Origin: Deltaproteobacteria bacterium
GTDB lineage: Bacteria; Lernaellota; Lernaellaia; JACKCT01
Assembly: GCA_020633895.1 (NCBI GenBank)
Contig: JACKCT010000002.1
Span: 434,001 to 498,000, forward strand
Direction: 5' to 3'
Length of the DNA: 64,000 bases
The notes beneath the pieces were generated by a model. The model was not told the origin of the DNA and made no database searches. It saw only the letters and a program-made list of their open reading frames with translations. The position numbers and the translations under genes are program-made. Shown one piece after another: positions 24,916-34,051 of this stretch; the first letter of the stretch is position 1, and each line of letters begins with the position of its first letter.

Positions 24916-26886
24916 TCAGGGCACGAATTCGTCGGCGCCGATATCGTAGCCGTCGCCGTGGGGGCGTCGGTCGCGATCCGTATCTTCCCAGATGAAGGGT
25001 ACGGCCCAGGGCGGCGCCAGGGGCGACAGGTCGTATCCGGCGTCGATCAGCGGGCTGTCCGACGTCAGATGCACATCCGTGTTCGAGACGAAGCCCGGAT
25101 TCTCGTCGATATTCCCCGAAGCTTCCACGCAACTTTTCCATTCGCAGGCGTTGGCTTCCTCGATGGTGGCGTAGCAGTTGCCGTCCGCGCTCAGCAGACA
25201 TGTCGGCGACGAGGCGTGGATGTCGTTGCCCAGCAGGTGCATCAGGGCCCCGGACCCGATGGTCGTGACAAAGAACCCGAATTGTTGCAAGTCGGCGGGC
25301 TTCCAAACGTGGAAGGCGTTGTTGGCGACGATGGCCTCGGCCGATTCGGATCCCGACAGCAGAATAAAGCCGCCGACCGTGTTTTGGCCGCCGCCGATGA
25401 CGAAGGTGTTGTCGGCGATGAACATTCCGCCGGTGCTGAGGTAAAAGCCGTAGCTGTTGCCGCCGGCGTCGTCGATGACGAAGGTGGAGTTGAGCACGGT
25501 CAAGTCGGAGAGCAGGGTGCCGTTGCCGAAGATGCCGTAGGCTTTATCCCCGGATTCGCCCACGTGGACGGTCGCGTTGGCGATGAACGTGTCCAACGGC
25601 GATTGAACGGCAAACCCGGTGCTGGTGTTCGCGGCCTCGCCCAGATCGATGCGCGTGTCGCGGGCGTCGAGCTTCGAGCCCACGGCGCTAATAGCGGTCA
25701 GCCGATTGCCTTGGGGCATGGAGATTTCGACGTTTTGCGCCGTGACCCGACTGTTCTCCGCGAAGATGCCGTAGCCGTCGCCGAAAACCGGATTCAAATC
25801 GAAGGTGCTGTCGTAAATTTCCGCCGCCACGTCGGTGGCCGACACGCCGAACAGGTCGGTCGCGGCGCCGTCCGCTTGCACCGCGAGGCGATGGAGCCTC
25901 AGGAGCAGGGCGTTGCTCGAATAGACGCCGTAGCTGAGTTGATTGGTTTGGGCCAGGTCGATGGACACATCCACCGCCAGCAGGCGCGAGTCGGGGCCGA
26001 CGAGGATGCCGTAGTGTTCAATCAGGTTGCCCCGCGTTTCGATCGCGGTGCGGAAGACATCGGCCCGTGCGTTCGAATAGACGAAAATTCCGGCGGACGT
26101 TCCGGAGGACAGGCCGACCAGTTCAACACCGTCGAGCAGCAGATACCCGTTGTCCTTCACGCGCATCGGATCGGTGGTGTCGCCTTCGATGGTCGTTGTG
26201 TTGGCGTCAATGTCCCGGGACCAGTCCGAGGCGTCGTATCCGCCGAAGATCGCGGTGCCGGTGACGAGGATGTCCTCCATGTAGGAGCCGCCGGCCACAT
26301 AGACGCTCCAGCCCTCGGCCGCCTCGGCCAGGTCGACGCCCTTGGCGATCGTGGCGACGGGTTCTTCCTTTGTGCCGGGATTGGCGTCGGAACCGGACGC
26401 GCCGTCCACGAAGATGCCGTTGTCGTTGCTCGCGGTCCCGTCACCGCCGACGCAGTCCTGATCCACGCCGTCGTCGGGCAATTCAACCGCCGTCGGATGG
26501 ACCATGGCGTCGGTGTCGTCGCAGTCGTTGCCGTCAGGGAAATACTCGAACGGTAACTCGTTACCCGCGCAGGCGCCCCGCTCGGTTCCGGGATAGCCGT
26601 CGTGGTCCAGGTCGACATAGCCGATCAGAATTTGATGGGACGTCGCGTCCCGATCGTTGCAGTCGTCTCCGGCCTCGCAGTTCACGCCGTAGCCGTCGCC
26701 GTCCTCGTCCACGCACTCGGTCGAGCCGGTGTCGTCGTCGCCGGTATCGTCATCGGACGTGTCGTCATCGGTGTCGTCGTCATCCGCGCCATCGTCGTCA
26801 TCGTCGTCCCCGCACGAACATCCGGACAGCGACCCGAAAACGAAAACCAACGCGAGCAAAAACACGGGCAGCAAATCTCGTCGCAT
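24916..26886 (-). CDS. Array lipoprotein 3: MopE motifs, right-handed beta-helix
   Basis: The 656-residue lipoprotein has lipobox FGSLSGC-SCG. Its acidic linker uses the DDDT unit (TDDDTSDDDTGDDDTGS), the same unit as in the proteins at 6752 and 39145. The MopE-type segment reads CVDEDGDGYGVNC, DCNDRDA, DLDHDGYPGTE, ELPDDGVDQDC; the DUF1565 start is FVDGASGSDANPGT. The beta-helix and the choice-of-anchor-Q-like end (SPLIDAGYDLSPLAPP ... GDGYDIGADEF) follow. The start at 26886 is preceded by GGAGG; an upstream in-frame ATG at 26949 would destroy the signal peptide. The regulatory palindrome is at 26985. Confidence 0.87.
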   Translation of the reverse strand: MRRDLLPVFLLALVFVFGSLSGCSCGDDDDDDGADDDDTDDDTSDDDTGDDDTGSTECVDEDGDGYGVNCEAGDDCNDRDATSHQILIGYVDLDHDGYPGTERGACAGNELPFEYFPDGNDCDDTDAMVHPTAVELPDDGVDQDCVGGDGTASNDNGIFVDGASGSDANPGTKEEPVATIAKGVDLAEAAEGWSVYVAGGSYMEDILVTGTAIFGGYDASDWSRDIDANTTTIEGDTTDPMRVKDNGYLLLDGVELVGLSSGTSAGIFVYSNARADVFRTAIETRGNLIEHYGILVGPDSRLLAVDVSIDLAQTNQLSYGVYSSNALLLRLHRLAVQADGAATDLFGVSATDVAAEIYDSTFDLNPVFGDGYGIFAENSRVTAQNVEISMPQGNRLTAISAVGSKLDARDTRIDLGEAANTSTGFAVQSPLDTFIANATVHVGESGDKAYGIFGNGTLLSDLTVLNSTFVIDDAGGNSYGFYLSTGGMFIADNTFVIGGGQNTVGGFILLSGSESAEAIVANNAFHVWKPADLQQFGFFVTTIGSGALMHLLGNDIHASSPTCLLSADGNCYATIEEANACEWKSCVEASGNIDENPGFVSNTDVHLTSDSPLIDAGYDLSPLAPPWAVPFIWEDTDRDRRPHGDGYDIGADEFVP

Positions 26887-26955
26887 GACCCACCTCCGGC
26901 GTCGCGGCGTTGGGGCGTCGGCCGAATTCCGAAGGAATCGGCCACCCACGGCTAA

Positions 26956-26996
26956 ATTCTACGCCCGTGGAAAATTCATCGACTTGACGCAGGTCA
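26956..26996 (-). promoter_or_regulatory. CRP/FNR-like palindrome plus -10 element before array gene 3
   Basis: TGACGCAGGTCA (26985-26996) is followed on the minus strand after 23 nt by TAGAAT (26956-26961), a 5/6 match to the -10 consensus. The dyad centre lies near -41. Confidence 0.6.
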
Positions 26997-27036
26997 CGGC
27001 GCGGGAGGCGCCGGGGAAACGGGGGCGGCTTGCGAC

Positions 27037-27068
27037 AAAGAAAGACGCCCGGCGAGATGCCGGGCGTC
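27037..27068 (-). terminator. Rho-independent terminator after array gene 4
   Basis: A perfect 10-bp stem (GACGCCCGGC / GCCGGGCGTC) with a 5-nt loop, followed on the minus strand by TTTC-TTTG, a short T-rich tract. Confidence 0.85.
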
Positions 27069-27104
27069 GCTTGGAGCTTCGTATGGAGCTTTGTGAACGG
27101 GAGG

Positions 27105-29063
27105 TTAGGGTGTGACTTCGTCGGCGCCGATGTCGAACCCGTCCCCGGCGGGGCGCAGGTCATAGTCGATGTCGACACGCATGAGGGGCGCCAGTTCGGT
27201 GGGCGTGAACGGCGACGGGTCGATGCCCGCGTCGATCAGGTCACTGTCGGCCGCCAGATGCAATCCCGAGTCCGAGGCGAAGCCGGGGGCGACGTTCAGG
27301 TTGCCTTCGGCTTGGGCGCAGAATTCCCACTCGCACGCGTTCACATCCGACACATCCGTCACGCAGTCCGTGTCCGCGCTGATCAGGCAGTCGGGCGAAT
27401 CGCCGTACAGATCGGAGCCGACGACGTGGATGGACTTACGGGTCGTGACTTGTTCGATGCGCAGGGGCAGTTGATCGCTCACAGCCGCGGGCGCCGTGGC
27501 GACGGCGCTGTTGAGGATGAACGAGTCGCCCAGTTCGGTGCCGCCAAGGCCGATGTTCATGCCGAAGACTTCGTCGGCCTCGCCCACGTTCATGCTGGTG
27601 TTGGCGACGAAAACGCGGCTTTGGTTGACGATCAACCCGGCGGCGGAGTCGGCCGCTCCGGCGACGTCGATGGCCGCGTTGATGATCGTGACCGTGGAGA
27701 ACTCCACACCGGCATGATACACGCCGTAGCTGGCGGACATGGTCGATTCGCCCAGGGTGAAGCCGGAGTTGATGACGGTGCATTCGATGCCGTCGGTCTG
27801 GTAGATGCCGATGACCTCGCTTTTCGAATCCCCCAACTCGACGGACACGTCGCGCATATTCAGGAAGCCCGTCAACTGGTAGAAGCCGATGACGCCGTCG
27901 TCGCCGCCGGAAATCTCCAGGTCCAGGCCGTCGACTTGGACCGAGCCGTCGCCGTTGAAAATGCCGATGCACTTGCCTAGGCCACTGCTCAGCGAAATTC
28001 GGGAATTGAAGATCTGCGCGGTGGTGTAATTCAGGTACATGGCGATCGCGTCGTCGTCGGACGTCTCGCCGGTGATGGTGAGCATATTGGCCGTGAGCAG
28101 CTTGCCGGCCGGCATATACACCGCGATGTTCTTGCCGGCGGTCGCGTCCATTTCGATCCGGACGTCGTAGAGCGACACATTCGCGTCCTGGCCGACATAC
28201 ACGCCCAGATGCTCGGACGTGTTGACGGAAAGAGCGATCTTCGCGCGAGTGGCGCGGACGGTCACGGTCGCGTTGCCGTAAATGCCGACGGCGGAGGTCG
28301 CGGATTCGGAGGCCAGCGTCAGGCCGTCGACGGTTAACCGACCGTCGTTGCTGATCTCGACCGCGGAATCGGTGGCCGCCAGGATGGTCGTCGTGTTGGA
28401 ATCCAGGTCGCGGGACCAGTCGCTGGCGTCGTAAGCGCCGTAAAGGGCCGCGTCGTCGACCATGACGTCCTCGTTGTAGTCGCCCTGGGCGATGAAGACG
28501 TTGGGCGCGTCGCCGGCCTGGGCCAGGTCCACGCCTTTTTGCACCGTGGCGACCGGCTCGGCCTTGGTGCCCGGGTTCAGGTCGTTGCCGGAGGCGGCGT
28601 CCACGAAGATGCCGTCGCTATCCGTCGTCTCCCAGTCGCCATCGACACAGTCCTGATCGATGCCGTCGTCGGGCAGCTCGTCGGCCGTCGGGTTGATCAT
28701 CGGGTCTTCGTCGTCGCAATCCGGCGCGTCGGCGAAAAATTCCGCCGGGAGCGCGTCTCCGGCGCAAACCCCGACGGGAGTGCCCGCGTAGCCGTCATGA
28801 TCGGCGTCCACGTAACCGGTCAGGATTTGGTAGGCGTTCGCGTCGCCGTCGTTGCAATCCGGCCCGGCCTCGCAGTGCTCGCCGAAGCCGTCCCCGTCCG
28901 TGTCGACGCACGTCGCGGCGTCATCGTCATCATCGTCGTCGTCATCGTCGTCCGCGGCGCTGTCGTCATCGTCGTCGTCGCCACCGCCTCCGCCGCCGCA
29001 GGCGACCGCGCCGGTGAACAGAAACGCCGTCAGAACCAACATCAGAAAAAATTTGCGTAACAT
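27105..29063 (-). CDS. Array lipoprotein 4: MopE motifs, right-handed beta-helix
   Basis: The 652-residue lipoprotein (lipobox TGAVAC followed by six Gly and an Asp run) has the MopE-type segment CVDTDGDGFGEHC, DCNDGDANAYQ, DADHDGYAGTP, ELPDDGIDQDC, the DUF1565 start FVDAASGNDLNPGT, and a beta-helix with recurring GVY/GIY turns. It ends LIDAGIDPSPFTP ... GDGFDIGADEVTP. The Cys-containing module before the end (DCLISADTDCVTDVSDVNACEW) is shared by all six paralogues and probably forms disulfides. AAGGA precedes the ATG. The regulatory palindrome is at 29142 and a hairpin terminator follows. Confidence 0.87.
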   Translation of the reverse strand: MLRKFFLMLVLTAFLFTGAVACGGGGGGDDDDDDSAADDDDDDDDDDDAATCVDTDGDGFGEHCEAGPDCNDGDANAYQILTGYVDADHDGYAGTPVGVCAGDALPAEFFADAPDCDDEDPMINPTADELPDDGIDQDCVDGDWETTDSDGIFVDAASGNDLNPGTKAEPVATVQKGVDLAQAGDAPNVFIAQGDYNEDVMVDDAALYGAYDASDWSRDLDSNTTTILAATDSAVEISNDGRLTVDGLTLASESATSAVGIYGNATVTVRATRAKIALSVNTSEHLGVYVGQDANVSLYDVRIEMDATAGKNIAVYMPAGKLLTANMLTITGETSDDDAIAMYLNYTTAQIFNSRISLSSGLGKCIGIFNGDGSVQVDGLDLEISGGDDGVIGFYQLTGFLNMRDVSVELGDSKSEVIGIYQTDGIECTVINSGFTLGESTMSASYGVYHAGVEFSTVTIINAAIDVAGAADSAAGLIVNQSRVFVANTSMNVGEADEVFGMNIGLGGTELGDSFILNSAVATAPAAVSDQLPLRIEQVTTRKSIHVVGSDLYGDSPDCLISADTDCVTDVSDVNACEWEFCAQAEGNLNVAPGFASDSGLHLAADSDLIDAGIDPSPFTPTELAPLMRVDIDYDLRPAGDGFDIGADEVTP

Positions 29064-29112
29064 CCGTCGTCCTTCCTCTCTCGGATAATGAGAAACGATC
29101 CCTTCGCGACGT

Positions 29113-29153
29113 GTTCTAAGGCACGATTCGCCGGCGGAGTGTGATTCGGGTCA
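29113..29153 (-). promoter_or_regulatory. CRP-like palindrome plus -10-like element before array gene 4
   Basis: TGATTCGGGTCA (29142-29153), part of TGTGA-N6-TCAC, is followed on the minus strand after 23 nt by TAGAAC (29113-29118), a 4/6 match to the -10 consensus. Same geometry as at array genes 1-3. Confidence 0.58.
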
Positions 29154-29156
29154 CGC

Positions 29157-29192
29157 CGAAAAAATAAACGGCCGGGACGCTGGTCCCGGCCG
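29157..29192 (-). terminator. Rho-independent terminator after array gene 5
   Basis: A perfect 10-bp stem (CGGCCGGGAC / GTCCCGGCCG) with a 4-nt loop and a T-rich tract on the minus strand. Confidence 0.92.
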
Positions 29193-29216
29193 AGAATTTA
29201 TCGTGATTCTCAAAGG

Positions 29217-31196
29217 TTAGAAAGTTGCTTCATCGGCTCCGATGTCCCAGGTCGAACCTTGGGGCCGCTCGTCGCCCTCGGAATCCACCGCGCAATAGGG
29301 CTTCACGTCGTTCGGAGCGTCGTCAGTGGGGTCGGCGCCGGCGTCGATCAGCGGGCTGCCGGACGCCAGGTGAAAGTCCCCGCCCGGGGCGTCCACAAAG
29401 TCCGCGTCCTCGCTGATGTTCTCCTGGGCCTCGGCGCAGAAGTCCCACATGCAGTCGTTGACGTCGGCCACATCCGTGACGCAGTCCGCGTCCGCGTCGA
29501 TCAGGCAGTCGGGTGCATCGCCGACCAGGTCGTTGTTGTTGAGCACGATGCGCGGCGTGGGGTCGACCGTTTGATCAAACGAGGTGACGATTTCGTTTGT
29601 CGAGCCGGTGCCGCACTGGATGTAGTTGTTAAGCACAAAGGTATCGCGGGCCTCGTCGCCCCTGATGATCGCGCGCAGGCCCAGCGACTGCATCGCGTCT
29701 CCCGCGACGACCGTGTTGTTGGCGAAGAAGTTGTTGTTGCTTGCCAGCAAGACACCGACCGCCGTGTCTCCGGCATCGCCCACCAGGAAAAACGAGTTGA
29801 TCACGTTCACGTCCGCCGTCCCGATGCCGTTGACCACCAAGCCTGCGGCGCTGGTTGCGGCGTCACTGATTTCAAAGCGGGTGTTCAGGATGTTCAGTTC
29901 GGTGGGTTGGTCGGCGTAAAGGCCGAAGCTTTCCGAGGCACTGCTGCCGGCCGTGGAAAACGTGGAATCGACCAACGTGATCGCGGCTTTCGTTGTCTCG
30001 AAAATGCGTTGAGCGTTTGTCGAACTCCCCTGGTCCAGTTCCACGCGGGTCGCCGTAAAGGCGCCGCCGAGCAAGGCAAAGCCGTACATGGCTTTCGCGC
30101 CGGCTTGCAGAATATCCACATCGCGCAGATCGGTGGAGACGTTGGTCAGATACAAGACGGCCGAGCCGGTGCTCGACTCGCCGGTCGAGATCTTCACGTC
30201 GCGCAGCGTCAGCACACCGTTGCCCATAATCACGCCGTAAATGATGTCGGTGGTCGACTCCGTTTTCAGCTCGGCGTTCTGGATTCTCAACGAGGAATTC
30301 AACGACGCCGTGACGGGATAGTTCTTGTGGGCCGAAGCCCGGGCGTGAAGTTCGGCCCGGTAAAATTCCGCGTGCGCTCCGTCCTCCAGGCTCAAGGCGA
30401 TCGAATCGTCGTTGCTGCGGCCGCGCAGGGTCAGGGCGTCGATGACGGCGGATCCGTCCATGGGGACCTGGAGGGCATAGTCGGCGTTGGTGGTGACGGT
30501 CGTTTCGTTGCCGTCCACGTCCCGTGTCCAGCCGCCGGCCTCGTAGGCGCCGAAGAGGAAGCCGTCGCTGGTCATGTCAATTTGTTCGGGATAGTTGCCT
30601 TGAGCGATGTAGGCCGCGTTCTTGGTCGGCGTGAAGTTGTCGACCGCCTTCTGGATGGTCTGGAAAGGCTCCGCTTTGGTGCCCGGGTTGGCGTCGCTGC
30701 CGCTGTCTTGGTTGACGAAGAATCCGTCGTCTTCCGAGGCGGCGCCGTCGTCTCCGTCGCAGTCTTGGTCGACGCCGTCATCGGGCAGCTCCGTGGCGTC
30801 GGGATTGGCCATCGGGTCGGTATCGTCGCAATCGTCCTTGTCGTCGGCGGCGCCGTCGGGTAGGGCGTCGCCTTCGCAATACGTCACGGACGTTCCGTAA
30901 AACCCGTCCTCGTCTTCGTCGGTGTAGGCCGTGGCGATTTCATGCTTCGTGTCGTTCGTGTCGTCGCAGTCCGGCCCGGCGTCGCAGCCGTTGCCGAAGC
31001 CGTCGCCGTCCTCGTCGACGCACGCGTCGGATGTATCGTCGTCGTCATCGTCATCGTCGTCGTCGTCGTCATCATCGTCACTGTCGTCGTCCGAGGCGCT
31101 GTCGTCGTCATCGTCGTCGCCGCAACCGCACGCGGTCGCCCCGGCGGCGAGCAGTCCCATCAGCACCAGCATCAAAATCCAATATCCCGCGCGCAT
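29217..31196 (-). CDS. Array lipoprotein 5: MopE motifs, right-handed beta-helix
   Basis: The 659-residue lipoprotein (lipobox AGATAC-GCG) has one of the longest Asp linkers in the array, then CVDEDGDGFGNGC, DCDDTNDTKHE, DEDEDGFYGTS, ELPDDGVDQDC and the DUF1565 start FVNQDSGSDANPGT. The beta-helix has less regular coils than in genes 1-4 (SIALSLEDGAHAEFYRAEL, LTLRDVKIS). The end is SPLIDAGADPTDDAP ... GSTWDIGADE. GGAGGG lies about 6 nt before the chosen ATG at 31196; a longer frame start at 31358 would place the signal peptide internally. I find no TGA-N6-TCA palindrome upstream, unlike genes 1-4. Confidence 0.86.
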   Translation of the reverse strand: MRAGYWILMLVLMGLLAAGATACGCGDDDDDDSASDDDSDDDDDDDDDDDDDDDTSDACVDEDGDGFGNGCDAGPDCDDTNDTKHEIATAYTDEDEDGFYGTSVTYCEGDALPDGAADDKDDCDDTDPMANPDATELPDDGVDQDCDGDDGAASEDDGFFVNQDSGSDANPGTKAEPFQTIQKAVDNFTPTKNAAYIAQGNYPEQIDMTSDGFLFGAYEAGGWTRDVDGNETTVTTNADYALQVPMDGSAVIDALTLRGRSNDDSIALSLEDGAHAEFYRAELHARASAHKNYPVTASLNSSLRIQNAELKTESTTDIIYGVIMGNGVLTLRDVKISTGESSTGSAVLYLTNVSTDLRDVDILQAGAKAMYGFALLGGAFTATRVELDQGSSTNAQRIFETTKAAITLVDSTFSTAGSSASESFGLYADQPTELNILNTRFEISDAATSAAGLVVNGIGTADVNVINSFFLVGDAGDTAVGVLLASNNNFFANNTVVAGDAMQSLGLRAIIRGDEARDTFVLNNYIQCGTGSTNEIVTSFDQTVDPTPRIVLNNNDLVGDAPDCLIDADADCVTDVADVNDCMWDFCAEAQENISEDADFVDAPGGDFHLASGSPLIDAGADPTDDAPNDVKPYCAVDSEGDERPQGSTWDIGADEATF

Positions 31197-31355
31197 CTCA
31201 TCCCTCCATTGGGCGCGACGCCGATGTCTTGCCGACGTCGAAAACGAGGTGGCCGACGCACGCCCGATCGTAAAAGAAGGGCGCGCGTCCTGTTCGAACG
31301 GAATCCCGAAGCCGGAAAATCTTTTAACACCCCGCATTGTGCGCCGAATTTCCGA

Positions 31356-31388
31356 CAAAAAAAAGCGGCCCGCCTCGCGCGGGCCGCT
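31356..31388 (-). terminator. Rho-independent terminator after array gene 6
   Basis: A perfect 10-bp stem (AGCGGCCCGC / GCGGGCCGCT) with a 5-nt loop and eight T residues on the minus strand. The stem core GGCCCGC/GCGGGCC recurs in the next two terminators (33588, 34052). Confidence 0.95.
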
Positions 31389-31411
31389 GGGGTGCTTTGA
31401 GGAAGGGGCGG

Positions 31412-33382
31412 CTACCGCACGGCTTCATCCGCGCCGATATCCCAGCCCAGGCCGTCGGGGCGGATGTCGCCTTCGAAATCCATGAGGCAGAAGGGCCGGG
31501 CCTCCGGCGGGGCCGAGGAAAGGGGGTTGAGACCGGCGTCGATCAACGGACTGGTCGAGGACAGATGAAAGTCCGCGTCTTCGAAATCCGGATCTTCGCC
31601 CAGGTTGCCCGAGGCTTCGAGGCAGAAATCCCACCCGCAGGCGTTCAGGTCGTCCACGTCCGCCGCGCAATCGCCGTCCGCGTCGAGCGCGCAGTCCAGA
31701 TCGTCCCCGACGACATTGTTGTTTTTGAAGATCGTGCGCGGATCCGGGACCGAGTCTTGGGCGACGCTAAAACCGAACGCGGAGGTCGCACCGTCGCCGA
31801 CGTGAACGGCGTTGTTGAGAATGCGGGCATCCCGGGGTTCGTCGCCGTCCAGGTTGATTCCGATGCCGAACACCTTGTCGCTGTCGCCGACCTGGACCGT
31901 ATTGTTGGCGACGAAGATGCTGTTGTTGACCAGGCCGATGCCGGCGGCCACATTGTTGGTGTCTTCAATCCGGACAACGTTGTTGACCACGTTCAGCTTG
32001 GCCGAGCCGTTCCCGGCGCCGAAAATTCCGTAGGCAACGGTATCGGCGGCGGCAACCCGGATGCTGCTGTTATAAATGCCTAACCCGCGCACGCTGGAAT
32101 GATAGATGCCCGCCGCGGTGCCCATGGTGTTTTCGCCGATATCGAAACTCGAATCGACGATGTAGCTCTCGGCGTTTTGGGAGAGGACGCCCAGCCCGGT
32201 ATCCACGGACTGCCCCACTTCCACCGCCAGGTTTTGCGCCGTCAGGGCCCCTCCGACGACGATGACACCCCGCAATTCCGTTCCGTCGCCGAGTTGAATG
32301 GACGTGTTTCGGATGGACGTCTCCACGACGCCCATGTTGAAGCCCCCGCCGGCGACCCCGGCGCTCCCGACGACGATCGTCACGTTATCCGCCGTCAGGC
32401 GTCCCGAGGCCATGACCACGCCGTAGGCGATCTTGGTGGTGTCGTCCACCTGAATCCGGACGTCGTAGAGGCGCAGCGTGTTATCCGACGACGCGGCGAT
32501 TCCGAAGCTGTCGTCACTTGTGGCTCGTCCATGGACCGTGCTGCGATAGACCGAAACCTCGGCGCCGTCGGGCAGTCCCATGCCGGCGGAAATGCTGTCG
32601 TCCCGGCCTACGAAGGTCATGCCGTCGACGACCGCCACCGTGTCGGAAGTGAAAATCAGCGGTGTGTCGGTTGGGCCCTGGAGGATGGTTTCGTTGCCTT
32701 CGATGTCCCGGGACCAGTCGTCGGCGTCGTAGCCGCCGAACAGATCGGATTGTTCGTCCACGACCTCTTCCAAGTAGGTGCCTTGGGCGATGAACACCCG
32801 GCCGGGGGTGGAGGGCTTGTCCGCTTCGTCGACCGCCGCCTGGATGGTCTTGAACGGCTCGTCCATCGTGCCGGGATTGGCGTCGTTGCCGCTATCGCCG
32901 TCCACGAAGTAGCCGTTGGCGTCGGAGGCCGTCAAATCGGCGTCGTCGCAATCCTGGTCAATGCCGTCGTCGGGCAGCTCCACCGCGCCCGGATTCGCCA
33001 TCGCGTCCGTGTCGTCGCAGTCGCCGCCGTATTCGTAGTATTCCACCGGCAGGATGTCGCCCGCGCAGATTTCGACTTCGGTGCCGGGGTAGGCGTCGCC
33101 GTCCGCGTCCAGGTAGGCCGTGCGCGTCTCGTGGGCGTCGGCGTCATAGTCGTTGCAGTCGGCGCCGACCGAGCAATTCACGCCGAAGCCGTCGCCGTCC
33201 TCGTCGACGCACGTGCCGTCGTCGTCGTCGCCGCTGTCATCGTCATCATCATCATCGTCGTCGTCGTCGTCATCGGTCGCGGACGAATCGTCATCGTCGT
33301 CATCCCCGCATCCGCAGGCGACGGATCCGAAAATGATCACGCTTCCCAACACCAACAACATCCACCACGGCATCCAACGCAT
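31412..33382 (-). CDS. Array lipoprotein 6: MopE motifs, right-handed beta-helix
   Basis: The 656-residue lipoprotein (lipobox FGSVAC-GCG) is the first in transcription order. Its acidic linker leads to CVDEDGDGFGVNC, DCNDYDADAHE, DADGDAYPGTE and ELPDDGIDQDC; the DUF1565 start is FVDGDSGNDANPGT. The beta-helix shows the recurring FGIA / YGVV / GVLS turns, and the end reads SPLIDAGLNPLSSAPP ... GLGWDIGADEAV. GGAGGG lies 6 nt before the ATG. No palindrome of the TGA-N6-TCA type is clear upstream. The gap before it holds short C/T-rich repeats instead. Confidence 0.87.
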   Translation of the reverse strand: MRWMPWWMLLVLGSVIIFGSVACGCGDDDDDDSSATDDDDDDDDDDDDDSGDDDDGTCVDEDGDGFGVNCSVGADCNDYDADAHETRTAYLDADGDAYPGTEVEICAGDILPVEYYEYGGDCDDTDAMANPGAVELPDDGIDQDCDDADLTASDANGYFVDGDSGNDANPGTMDEPFKTIQAAVDEADKPSTPGRVFIAQGTYLEEVVDEQSDLFGGYDADDWSRDIEGNETILQGPTDTPLIFTSDTVAVVDGMTFVGRDDSISAGMGLPDGAEVSVYRSTVHGRATSDDSFGIAASSDNTLRLYDVRIQVDDTTKIAYGVVMASGRLTADNVTIVVGSAGVAGGGFNMGVVETSIRNTSIQLGDGTELRGVIVVGGALTAQNLAVEVGQSVDTGLGVLSQNAESYIVDSSFDIGENTMGTAAGIYHSSVRGLGIYNSSIRVAAADTVAYGIFGAGNGSAKLNVVNNVVRIEDTNNVAAGIGLVNNSIFVANNTVQVGDSDKVFGIGINLDGDEPRDARILNNAVHVGDGATSAFGFSVAQDSVPDPRTIFKNNNVVGDDLDCALDADGDCAADVDDLNACGWDFCLEASGNLGEDPDFEDADFHLSSTSPLIDAGLNPLSSAPPEARPFCLMDFEGDIRPDGLGWDIGADEAVR

Positions 33383-33587
33383 GCTGTCCCTCCTTGCGCT
33401 TTCTCATCGCACCTTCTCATCGCACCTTCTCACGGCACTCTCTCATCGCGACTTCTCTCGGCGGCGACGCTTTGCCTTCAAGGAAAAATCCAAATCGCCC
33501 GACCAAAATCACGTCGTGGAACCCAGAGCCGTCGGCATTTCATGAGGTAGCTTATTTTCTCGCAGGATGGCGGCCAAAAGGAAAGAG
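33383..33587. other. Gap with short C/T-rich near-repeats
   Basis: Positions about 33401-33460 contain several near copies of CTTCTCATCGCAC. They are imperfect, do not form an open frame with a start signal, and lie where the promoter of array gene 6 should be. Confidence 0.6.
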
Positions 33588-33615
33588 GAAAAAAGAGGCC
33601 CGCGCGAGGCGGGCC
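33588..33615 (-). terminator. Rho-independent terminator after the 77-residue protein gene
   Basis: A 7-bp stem (GGCCCGC / GCGGGCC) with a 5-nt loop, followed on the minus strand by CTCTTTTTTCC. Confidence 0.88.
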
Positions 33616-33689
33616 GGACGCAGGGTCCGTCGGAAAATCGCGGTGGGAAGCGGTCTTCCGATCGTCGCTTGAAGATCTGTTGGGGGGAA

Positions 33690-33923
33690 CTATTTCTCCT
33701 CGTCCTTCGGGCCCCGGACGACCGGTCGCGGGGCGGGGGTGGAAGAGGGGGAGTAAGCCGCCAGGGCGGCAGAAACACGAGGGAGGCCGCGGTTGGCCTC
33801 TCTTGCCTCGTCGTCGTTTTTCTCCGGCGGACGGGACGCTTTCGGCGATTTCCGATCGGGTCGAACGTCGTAGGCGACCTCGTGCTTTCCGGTGAACAGT
33901 TCCACTAGTTTTTCAAACCACAT
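33690..33923 (-). CDS. Small basic protein, unknown function
   Basis: This 77-residue protein starts MWFEKLVELFTGKHEVAYDVRP and then becomes charged and Pro/Arg-rich, ending RGPKDEEK. It has no signal peptide. The first 12 residues form an amphipathic helix that could touch a membrane. An AGGAA run lies just before the ATG, a dyad of the array type (34024-34035) lies 101 nt upstream, and a terminator follows, so it is a complete small transcription unit, probably co-regulated with the lipoprotein array. A longer frame to 34100 has no start signal and reads through the neighbour's terminator. Confidence 0.6.
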   Translation of the reverse strand: MWFEKLVELFTGKHEVAYDVRPDRKSPKASRPPEKNDDEAREANRGLPRVSAALAAYSPSSTPAPRPVVRGPKDEEK

Positions 33924-34023
33924 GAATTTCCTACTCCGATGGGGAAAATCTCCGGGGCGCCCATTCGCCCCGAGGCATTCCCACGCAAGAGTCATTGGAA
34001 CATCCTTCGCCCCGATTTTTGCG

Positions 34024-34035
34024 TGACGGGCGTCA
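34024..34035 (-). promoter_or_regulatory. CRP/FNR-like palindrome before the 77-residue protein gene
   Basis: GTGACGGGCGTCAC (34023-34036) is symmetrical except at its centre and fits GTGA-N6-TCAC. No clear -10 hexamer is seen at the spacing found in the array, so this copy is less certain. Confidence 0.5.
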
Positions 34036-34051
34036 CTCCGACGTCCCGAGG

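Noticed and set aside
20496-33382. The array proteins as autotransporter adhesins
   Set aside because: There is no C-terminal beta-barrel; each has a lipobox, so they are lipoproteins.
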